Shown here piece by piece: positions 53,832 through 64,000 of a DNA stretch of 64,000 nucleotides; the stretch's first letter is position 1, and each line of letters begins with the position of its first letter. The position numbers were made by a program, and so were the translations under genes. Origin of the DNA: Sediminicoccus sp. KRV36 (lineage in GTDB: Bacteria > Pseudomonadota > Alphaproteobacteria > Acetobacterales > Acetobacteraceae); contig NZ_CP085081.1 in NCBI RefSeq assembly GCF_023243115.1, forward strand, positions 3,486,001-3,550,000. The letters run 5' to 3'. Under the pieces are notes generated by a model. That model was not told the origin of the DNA and ran no database searches. It saw only the letters and a program-made list of their open reading frames with translations.

Positions 53832-54842
53832 TCATGCGAAAATGCGGGACCAGTCGTTCCTCATGGAAATGACCTGCCAGCCCGCTTGCGGTGCCATGGT
53901 CAAGCCGCGATCCAGTTTGCCGATATGGGATTCACGGTCATAGGCGAATTCCCGCGCCGCATCGTCGTGATGGACGAGAAGTCCGAGGCGCCGCCCCGGG
54001 GCTGTGGTCGTGTATTGCAGCATCTCGATATCGCCATCGGAATTGCCGAAGGCGATGGCCGGGCGCCGGCCAATGAAACGCCCGATGCCAATGGGCTTGC
54101 CTGGCCCGTCATCCAGCGCATCAATCGCGGGAAGGCGAAACAGCTCGGATTTGCCGTCTGGCAGGAGGCGGAACTCAGTCTTTCCGACGGAGCCCACAAC
54201 GCGGTCCAGCGCGACATCATAGGTCGCGGCGCTGAAAGCCCGAACGAATTCCTGCCCGCCACCGGTGACGATCCAGACCGCGAAACCCTCGCGCCGCAGC
54301 AGCCGCATCACCTCCAGCATCGGCTGGTAGATGAGTTGGGTGTAGGGCCGGTTGAAGCGCGGGTGGCGCGCGGTCGCAAGCCACTGGGTGACCAAGCCGG
54401 TGAAGGCCTCCTGCGACATTCCGGCATGCGTGACCGCGACGATCTCGGCCAGGCCCTTCTCGCCGCTCCCCATGACCGTACGCATGTCGCCCTCAATGGC
54501 CGCCTTGAAGGGTTGGCGCTGGGCGAGCGCGGGGTCGCGCTGCGCCATTTCCTTCAGCCGGTCGATGGCGAAGGCGAACTGGGTATAGAGCGGCTGCTCC
54601 ACCCAAAGCGTGCCGTCATTGTCAAACACGGCGACGCGCTCGGCTGGAGGCAGGAGATCCGGCGTGCCCTGCCGGACCGACTGGCGGATCAATGCCAGGA
54701 TCGCGCGCTTGGTCGGCCCATCCCGCCAGGAGGGCAGCGGATCGCGCACCGCGCTTTGAGCCGATGCATCGGCGGTCGCGACAAGCGCCAGCGCGGTGGT
54801 GGCCAGCGCACGGCGCGCCAGGCTGATCACGGATGAAGTCAT
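53832..54842 (-). CDS. HAD-superfamily phosphatase, exported
   Basis: A 336-residue HAD-family hydrolase of the phosphoserine-phosphatase-like type. A signal peptide (RRALATTALALVATADASAQS) precedes motif I, VAVFDNDGTLWVEQP (nucleophile DNDGT), near residue 70. Motif II is VWIVTGGGQEFV, and motif IV is IAFGNSDGDIEML. The substrate is unknown; exported acid phosphatases of this type often accompany arylsulfatases, as here (next cluster at 56.8 kb). The frame opens at 54911, but ATG 54842 starts the signal peptide. Confidence 0.88.
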   Translation of the reverse strand: MTSSVISLARRALATTALALVATADASAQSAVRDPLPSWRDGPTKRAILALIRQSVRQGTPDLLPPAERVAVFDNDGTLWVEQPLYTQFAFAIDRLKEMAQRDPALAQRQPFKAAIEGDMRTVMGSGEKGLAEIVAVTHAGMSQEAFTGLVTQWLATARHPRFNRPYTQLIYQPMLEVMRLLRREGFAVWIVTGGGQEFVRAFSAATYDVALDRVVGSVGKTEFRLLPDGKSELFRLPAIDALDDGPGKPIGIGRFIGRRPAIAFGNSDGDIEMLQYTTTAPGRRLGLLVHHDDAAREFAYDRESHIGKLDRGLTMAPQAGWQVISMRNDWSRIFA

Positions 54843-55068
54843 GATGGTGCTCCCGACGTATCGCCGACCCTTGGCAGGCTGTGACAGTAGAATCCGTGTC
54901 GAGAACCGCAACGACTTCGTCCGAGCCTGGGCTCATATGAAAATTTTTGGATATCGAAGCCTGCCGTGCTGAGACCGGGCATGGCGCCAGCAAGGTGCCG
55001 CGCGCCTCGCGTCACAGGCGCCGCAGAGGCGCAACGAAAGCCCGCGGGAGGACTTGCCCCCCTGGCTG

Positions 55069-56052
55069 TCACGATCCGAGGGGCGCGCGTTCGGACGTCT
55101 GGTGCGGGAGTTCGCCAAACAGCGCGCAGTAATCCCGCGCGAAATTGCCCATGTGCCAAAAACCATGGGCCAAAGCGACGGACTTCACCATCCGGGCTCC
55201 CCGCGCAGGGTCGCAGAGTTCGCGCCGCACAAGATGAAGGCGGCGCATCTTCAGATAGGCGTGGGGGCTAACGCCACAGGCGGCCTCAAAGGCCTTTCGC
55301 AGCAGGCGGGGCGAAACGCCGAGGGCGCTGCACAGATCGGTTGTGTAGATGGGAGCCCCGATATGCGAACGCATGAAGGCATCCGCGGCCTTCACGACCC
55401 GCAGCCGATCATGCGTCAAGCGCTCGGGCGCATCACGCTCCACGCCGCGGCCAAGAAGCCCATGGAGGATATCCCGCAAGGTATCGGTCAGGATCGCGTC
55501 GAAATCGCAGGAGCTGATGATGCCCGGCACGCGCTCGACGAAATCGGTGGCCGTGGAGAGGGTCTCGGCCAAGGCTGCGAGGCCTGGCGCTGGCAGATCC
55601 AGCATGCGGCCGAGCCCGAACCCCAGGGATGATGCGCCGCATTCATCCATCAGATCGCTGAAGCCCTCCGCCGCGAAAGACATGGTGGCCCAGCTTTCCT
55701 GCTGCCGGCAGACACTGTGGATCTCCATCCCCGCACCCAGCAGCATCAGCCCGGACCGATCAATCTCGTGACCATTCAGAATGGGCGCGCCAGGCGTTCC
55801 CAAGGTGATCAGCAGGGCCGTTCGGTCCGCATGAACGGCCCCGAAGGAGATATGCGGTGGAATGACGGCGCGCTGGATATGGATGCGCTCCATCCGGATC
55901 CGGGTGATCCTGGCATCGCATGGCCCGCCCACCAGCGGCACGAACCGCAGATCGGCGTCACCGAGGGCTTCCGTGAGCCGTTCCACATCCATGATGCGGA
56001 GCGAAGCCGCGGCGTTGCGCGGCTGGGTTTCGTTGCTCGTTCTCGCGCTCAT
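55069..56052 (-). CDS. AraC-family transcriptional regulator
   Basis: A 327-residue AraC/XylS regulator. The C-terminal double helix-turn-helix is at about residues 225-320: SHIGAPIYTTDLCSALGVSPRLLRKAFEAACG, then PHAYLKMRRLHLVRRELCD, then SVALAHGFWHMGNFARDYCALFGELP, which matches the family signature. The N-terminal effector domain resembles the AraC_binding_2 group. It lies between the HAD phosphatase and the sulfatase cluster and may regulate one or both. Confidence 0.9.
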   Translation of the reverse strand: MSARTSNETQPRNAAASLRIMDVERLTEALGDADLRFVPLVGGPCDARITRIRMERIHIQRAVIPPHISFGAVHADRTALLITLGTPGAPILNGHEIDRSGLMLLGAGMEIHSVCRQQESWATMSFAAEGFSDLMDECGASSLGFGLGRMLDLPAPGLAALAETLSTATDFVERVPGIISSCDFDAILTDTLRDILHGLLGRGVERDAPERLTHDRLRVVKAADAFMRSHIGAPIYTTDLCSALGVSPRLLRKAFEAACGVSPHAYLKMRRLHLVRRELCDPARGARMVKSVALAHGFWHMGNFARDYCALFGELPHQTSERAPLGS

Positions 56053-56406
56053 TGTGCCGTTTCCGCCAGGGGCTTGTGCGTTCGATTGTTGCTTCCCCCC
56101 ATGGTAATCTTATTTAATGCGGAAGCAAAAGAACTTACCGAATCATGACGGCAGGCAAACCCAGCCCCAGCCTGTGCCGATGGCCGTCAGCTGAGGCGGT
56201 GGCCCCCAAAACCCCGCAACCTTCCTGTGATCGTGCCAATTTTGGATATCGATTTCATTCGATGTGAGGCGAATTGCTCCTAGGGTGATCCCGTCCAACG
56301 ATACGGGATTGCAGCGGTGACAGCCTCGCGGCAGGCGAGAGAGAGTGTCAGTTCATCTGAACGGCGCCGGGTTCGAGAAGTGGCAGAACCCTCCAAGGGC
56401 CGCGCC
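56053..56406. other. Gene-free stretch upstream of the decayed FGE gene
   Basis: About 350 bp. It has a short AT-rich patch near 56100-56150 just upstream of the AraC gene. It contains nothing protein-like; promoters for the AraC gene and the sulfatase operon must be here. Confidence 0.5.
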
Positions 56407-56813
56407 ATGCCTGAGGACACGCGCCGCGTCGCTGGCGGCACCCTCTCCATGGGCTCGGCCCGGCATGACTCGAGGGTATGGTCAGCGCATTCCCTGCATG
56501 TGGATGGCTTCTGGCTGGGTGCCTCCACCGTCACCCACGCAACGCCACCATCCGCCTTGTCACCCTGGCGGAGGGCCCACTCGGGCCCCTGGCCGATCCC
56601 GACGCCCCCGCCGCATTGCTCCAGCGAGGCCCGATGGCCTTCCACATGACCGATCGGCCGGTGGGGATGCGCGGCTCGGCCATCCGCATTCGACGGCGGG
56701 TGGCCAAGGGTGGCTCCTTTTTGTGCGCGCCTTCCGATGGCCGGCGATACAGACCGGCCGCGCGACACGCCCCGATGGTGGATACCGGCATGAGCCAACT
56801 CGGCTCCCGCCGC
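56407..56813 (+). pseudogene. Decayed formylglycine-generating (FGE/SUMF1) enzyme
   Basis: Two fragments in different frames carry the two ends of an FGE-sulfatase domain. The first (56407-56541) reads VAGGTLSMGSARH, then LHVDGFWLGASTVTHA, matching the family start PGGTFRMGS ... VDGFW ... VTN. The second (56673-56813) reads GSAIRIRRRVAKGGSFLCAP, then RRYRPAARHAPMVDTGMSQLGSR, matching the C-terminal box. The roughly 200 residues between are missing and the second active-site Cys is replaced (SFLCAPSDGRRYRP, where SFLCAPNYCRRYRP is usual). FGE makes the catalytic formylglycine of sulfatases, so this is a dead partner of the next gene. Confidence 0.75.
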
Positions 56814-56851
56814 ATCCGCCGTAATGACAATAACCAAGAAGGCAGATCACT

Positions 56852-58558
<1,707 letters not shown>

Positions 58559-58606
58559 GCGCCAGCGTCATGACAAGCACCGGCGCACCCGTCGCCGGTG
58601 GACATG

Positions 58607-58629
58607 CCGCCCGGGCCCAGCCCGGGCGG
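58607..58629 (+). terminator. Terminator hairpin after arylsulfatase
   Basis: A perfect 10-bp GC stem (CCGCCCGGGC with GCCCGGGCGG) with a 3-nt loop, 48 bp after the stop codon, followed by ATCTTACCTT. It separates the sulfatase from the outer-membrane genes. Confidence 0.65.
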
Positions 58630-58688
58630 ATCTTACCTTCAGCCATACGCGGCATCACAGGCCAAGTAGCCTTCTCCAGGGACATGCC

Positions 58689-59538
58689 ATGACCCGGCCC
58701 TCCACAACCCGCGCGGACACCCCCGGCGCCGGCCTGGTTGCCATCACCTTCGGCTGCGGCGCGGCCCAGTTGCAGACCGTGCCCAGCGATGATTCGGGCT
58801 GGCGCTTCTCAGTGACACCCTATGGCTGGCGCCCGAGCGTCAGTGGCCAATTGCTCTATGGCCGACCGGGCAATGGCGGCGCCAAGGTCAAGCTCGATGC
58901 GGGCAATGTCGTGGATGCGCTGAATTTCGCGGGGATGATCGCCGGTGAGGCGCGTTCTGGCCGCTGGTCCATCGCGACGGACTACATCTACATAAACGTC
59001 GGCAATCAAACGAGCCAGGTCCGTCATGTGGATTTCGGGCCAGCCGGGCGCGTCGGCGCTGGCTTGAACACCGGCACGCAAAGCGCGATGACCACCAATC
59101 TCTGGACCCTCGCTAGCGGATACACGCTGCTGCAAGGCAACTGGGGGCATATTGACGCTCAGGCTGGCATTCGCCTGCTCACCCTCAGCAGCCGCACCAA
59201 TGTGCAACTGGCTGCGGATGTCGTGGGCCCCCAGGGCACCGGGCGGAGCTTCTCGCGGACCGGCCGCATCGGCCAGAACGCCGATCTGCTGGACGGCATC
59301 GCGGGCCTGCGCGGCCGCGTGGTGCTGGGCGGTGGCTTCAATATTCCCTTTGCCGTGGATGTCGGCGCCGGCGCCTCGAACTCGACCTGGCAGGCGATTG
59401 GGGGGCATCGCCTATCAGACCGGCTGGGCCGGCGTGACACTCGGTTATCGCCACCTCGCCTATACCCAGAATGGCGGCGAACTGATCAAGAGCCTCAATC
59501 TCAGCGGGCCCTTCATCGCGATGAACATGACCTTCTGA
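58689..59538 (+). pseudogene. Outer-membrane beta-barrel protein, frameshifted at G6
   Basis: The first frame encodes a barrel (GWRFSVTPYGWRPSVSGQLL, repeated aromatic-alternating strands to DVGAGASNSTWQAIG). At the six G run 59400-59405 it loses sense and continues to 59636. With one G fewer the reading continues as GIAYQTGWAGVTLGYRHLAY and ends at 59538 with the terminal Phe (IAMNMTF) required for outer-membrane insertion. The intact protein would be about 282 residues. The defect is a sequencing error, a real mutation or slippage-based switching. It lies upstream of an OmpA-type lipoprotein. Confidence 0.75.
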
Positions 59539-59632
59539 GCCAGCGTGCCGAACCCGCGGCTCACGAAGCAAGTCGTGGGCGCCAGTTCGTCCCGCGGCAG
59601 CGCAACCCATCGAAACGCCTTGGAGAATTCAC

Positions 59633-60172
59633 ATGAAGATCAATAGCCTTCGCTCGCTCGCACCCGCGATGCTGTCCATCCTGCTGCTGACGGGCTGCGT
59701 GTCCGAACAGCGCTACGATGCGCTGCAGGGTGCATATACCCAGCTCCAGGCGCGCTACACCGCGGATGAGGCGACGATCCAGATGCTCAATGGGCGCCTG
59801 AAGATCACCATGACCGACCGCATCCTGTTCTCCTCCGGCGGCTACCGCATCAATGAGCGTGCTCGCGAGGCACTGGGGAAAATGGTGCCGACGCTGCAGG
59901 GGCTGCAGAACACGCGGGTGATCGTCGAAGGCTACACCGATACGACGCCGGTCGGGCCCGAACTGCGCCGCGAGGGCATCAGCACCAACCTCGATCTGTC
60001 CTCGCGCCGTGCCGATACGGTGGCGGACAGCTTGATCGCTCAGGGCACGCCGCGGAACATCATCTCAGCCGATGGTCGCGGCGAGGCCAACCCGATCGCG
60101 CCGAACACCACGGCCGAGGGGCGGGCGCAGAACCGGCGGATCGAGATCACGCTGGTCGGGCCAGGGAACTGA
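59633..60172 (+). CDS. OmpA-family peptidoglycan-binding lipoprotein
   Basis: A 179-residue lipoprotein. The signal ends in the lipobox LLLTGC at about residues 17-22. A short coiled linker (YDALQGAYTQLQARY) leads to an OmpA_C domain: DRILFSSGGYRINERAREAL, VIVEGYTDTTPVG, SSRRADTVADSLIAQG and AQNRRIEITL, with the Asp and Arg that contact peptidoglycan. It probably anchors the outer membrane to the wall. It starts about 95 bp after the true end of the barrel gene and is followed by a strong terminator. Confidence 0.9.
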   Translation: MKINSLRSLAPAMLSILLLTGCVSEQRYDALQGAYTQLQARYTADEATIQMLNGRLKITMTDRILFSSGGYRINERAREALGKMVPTLQGLQNTRVIVEGYTDTTPVGPELRREGISTNLDLSSRRADTVADSLIAQGTPRNIISADGRGEANPIAPNTTAEGRAQNRRIEITLVGPGN

Positions 60173-60200
60173 TCGCGTCTTGATGCTCCAATGACCACGG

Positions 60201-60232
60201 GCCCTCCGCCAGCCATTGGGCTGGCGGAGGGC
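60201..60232 (+). terminator. Terminator hairpin after OmpA lipoprotein gene
   Basis: A perfect 14-bp stem (GCCCTCCGCCAGCC with GGCTGGCGGAGGGC) and a 4-nt loop ATTG, 28 bp after the stop codon, followed by TTGGATTG. Confidence 0.75.
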
Positions 60233-60313
60233 TTGGATTGCCCAGCTGCGCCTTGCGTTGTGCCAGACGCGAGCCACTCCCCGTCGCCACGCTGAAGTCC
60301 AGGAGAGAACGCC

Positions 60314-60673
60314 ATGAAGCTTCCCGCCGCGGTTATCCTAGCCCTCACCGTCACATCCACCGCCATGGGCCAGACGCCACCCGTGGCGCCGTCCGCGCCG
60401 CTGACCGAACAAACCATGGAGCGTGGCCTGGTCAATCTGGGGCTCATGGCGGGCCACGCCGTCCAATGCCTGCCCGAGACCGAGCGGCCGGCGGCACAGC
60501 AGGCCCTGCTGGCCTTCAACAGCATCCTCGTCGGGCAGATGGGCGCAAATGCCGCCTTCCGCTGGGCGACATCCTTTGGTGCTGGTTCCTCGCACGAGGT
60601 GGACCCGCAATTCTGTGGCCGCAGCATCGCTGACTGGCGGCGGCACGTGCTTGAGCACCGGCTCGACCGATGA
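60314..60673 (+). CDS. Small exported hypothetical protein
   Basis: A 119-residue protein with a clear Sec signal peptide (KLPAAVILALTVTSTAMGQ). The mature part is helical, with two cysteines (AVQCLPET and DPQFCGRS) that could form a disulfide in the periplasm. I do not recognise the family. An AGGAGAG site lies 7-8 bp before the ATG. It overlaps the next gene's upstream region and probably shares its transcript. Confidence 0.65.
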   Translation: MKLPAAVILALTVTSTAMGQTPPVAPSAPLTEQTMERGLVNLGLMAGHAVQCLPETERPAAQQALLAFNSILVGQMGANAAFRWATSFGAGSSHEVDPQFCGRSIADWRRHVLEHRLDR

Positions 60674-60684
60674 GGGAGGGAGGA

Positions 60685-61122
60685 ATGCAGATGACGTTGC
60701 GCACGATCGGGATGGTCGCTTTGGGTGTGGGCATTGTCGCTTTTTCAGCCAGTGCCGGCCCGACGAGTGGCCCGCGCTTCCCTGGCCCGGCGCCGGTCCC
60801 CGGCCTGGAGCTGGTCTTTTGGCGCGCCGGCGGCGTCACCGCGGGCGGGACAGCCTGGCATGCTGGCGGTGCTGGCGGGGCACGCTGGGGTGGCGCCTAT
60901 CACTATGGTGGCGGCTATCACGGCTATGTCGGGGGCTATGCGGCACGGCCCTATCCCGGAGCCATGTGGCGATCGCCCGTGGCGGTGGCGCCCTTCTATC
61001 ACCCGGCTGCGGGAGCCTTCGTGGCAGGAGCCATGGTGGGTGCGGCAGCCAGTGCCGGCACCGCCGCGAACAGCGGCGCAAACTATGGGCAGCCGACCAC
61101 CGTGATCAACAACTACTACTGA
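60685..61122 (+). CDS. Glycine-rich exported hypothetical protein
   Basis: A 145-residue protein with a signal peptide (IGMVALGVGIVAFSASAG), then a Gly/Tyr/His-rich segment (GGAYHYGGGYHGYVGGYAARPYPG) and a hydrophobic small-residue helix (AAGAFVAGAMVGAAASAGTA), ending in TVINNYY. Such glycine-rich proteins with a glycine-zipper helix are seen in many alphaproteobacteria; function unknown. The ATG at 60685 follows GGGAGGA at good spacing and is preferred to 60670. Confidence 0.65.
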   Translation: MQMTLRTIGMVALGVGIVAFSASAGPTSGPRFPGPAPVPGLELVFWRAGGVTAGGTAWHAGGAGGARWGGAYHYGGGYHGYVGGYAARPYPGAMWRSPVAVAPFYHPAAGAFVAGAMVGAAASAGTAANSGANYGQPTTVINNYY

Positions 61123-61233
61123 AGCGCCGAGCGTCGTCGCCGCTCATTCGGCGGGGGCCGCGTGGCGTGATGCCGTATTGCGAGTCATGGTTTAGGCGAG
61201 CGTCACGGTGTTGTTCTCTGGTGTCAGAACGGC

Positions 61234-61269
61234 AGAACGCCCGTAACTCGTTGGAGTTACGGGCGTTCT
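61234..61269. terminator. Bidirectional terminator between convergent units
   Basis: A perfect 16-bp stem (AGAACGCCCGTAACTC with its complement) and a 4-nt loop, between the glycine-rich gene on + and the tRNA-fMet/rRNA operon on -. Confidence 0.75.
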
Positions 61270-61288
61270 GGTGGAATTATGGGATCGT

Positions 61289-61365
<77 letters not shown>

Positions 61366-61396
61366 TGAAGTGGGACTAAAAAAAGGTTTTCGGTTT

Positions 61397-61520
61397 GGTG
61401 GCCTGGCGCTGACCGACTCTCCCGCCGCTTGAGCGGCAGTACCATGGGCGCAGGAGTGTTTCACGGCCGAGTTCGGGATGGGATCGGGTGTTTCAACTCC
61501 GCGATAGGCACCAGGCCACC
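61397..61520 (-). rRNA. rrf: 5S ribosomal RNA
   Basis: On the minus strand the sequence starts GGTGGCCTGGTGCC and contains CCGATCCCATCCCGAACTCGG, the conserved 5S loop region. The terminal stem GGTGGCC/GGCCACC closes both ends. Boundaries are taken from this stem and are good to a few bases. Confidence 0.93.
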
Positions 61521-61639
61521 GAACCGAAAACCTGTGGTTCAGGTGGTGATGGATTGGTTGGTTTTGAGTGGATGAGTGAAGTGGGGTTTGGTGCTGCGTG
61601 CGGTGTCCAGGACGAACCTTGGACTGCAAAGGTAGAGTA

Positions 61640-64000
<2,361 letters not shown>

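Noticed and set aside
56280-56837. 185-codon minus frame upstream of the arylsulfatase
   Set aside because: No family features, and it is antisense to the recognisable FGE fragments.

Overview
The window is high-GC DNA from an alphaproteobacterium. A member of the Acetobacteraceae (Roseomonas-like) is the most likely source. This is inferred from the GC-rich third positions, an alanine-rich SMC that is much longer than usual, the alphaproteobacterial families DUF1491, DUF1674 and DciA-type DUF721, and the rRNA operon layout (23S-5S-tRNA-fMet). No marker in the window fixes the genus.

Layout. (1) 1-6.06 kb is core genome: smc (cut by the left edge), a DsbA-like oxidoreductase, a DciA-like protein whose start codon touches that of mutY, and a DUF302 protein. 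(2) 6.7-28.1 kb is accessory DNA lying between two tRNA-Ser genes whose 3' ends face each other: CGA anticodon on + at 6718-6807, GGA anticodon on - at 27992-28082. A 176-bp direct repeat (6801-6976 and 22704-22879, 160/176 identical by eye, no gaps) starts in the 3' end of the first tRNA and splits this DNA into two blocks. The first block (about 15.9 kb) holds a collapsed BREX type 3 locus, an orphan Phd-type antitoxin, fused phage-tail remnants with a tail spike, and a redox/sulfur module around a TetR operator. Leftward genes of that module are TetR, two GST-family proteins, two peroxiredoxin-like proteins and a HAD dehalogenase. Rightward genes are thioredoxin, CcdA, DUF302, YeeE/YedE and TSUP. 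The second block (about 5 kb) holds an unrecognised 572-residue protein, a protein resembling the C-terminal part of a defence ATPase, and a P4-type integrase with six arm-type sites next to the second tRNA-Ser.

(3) 28.1-42 kb is core and metabolic: a DUF1674 (SDHAF4-like) protein, htpX, DUF1491, parE, a BASS-type transporter overlapping a probably inactive dienelactone-hydrolase-like protein, a winged-helix/TPR regulator, dps, an MFS exporter, an NCS2 purine permease, an oligopeptide-type solute-binding protein and msrP. (4) 42.3-53.0 kb is one leftward gene for a 3567-residue calcium-binding repeat protein (RTX-like repeats, then VCBS domains, then three FG-GAP propeller blocks). It contains a tandem duplication of about 2.45 kb and has an AT-rich leader with an inverted repeat.

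(5) 53.8-61.1 kb is a sulfatase neighbourhood: HAD hydrolase, AraC regulator, a decayed formylglycine-generating enzyme, an arylsulfatase, an outer-membrane barrel frameshifted at a G6 run, an OmpA lipoprotein and two small exported proteins. (6) 61.3-64 kb is the 3' end of a leftward rRNA operon (23S, cut by the right edge, then 5S and tRNA-fMet).

The most unusual parts are the collapsed BREX-3 locus, the unrecognised integrase-linked gene at 23.0-24.7 kb, the island-borne sulfur/redox module and the duplicated giant repeat protein.
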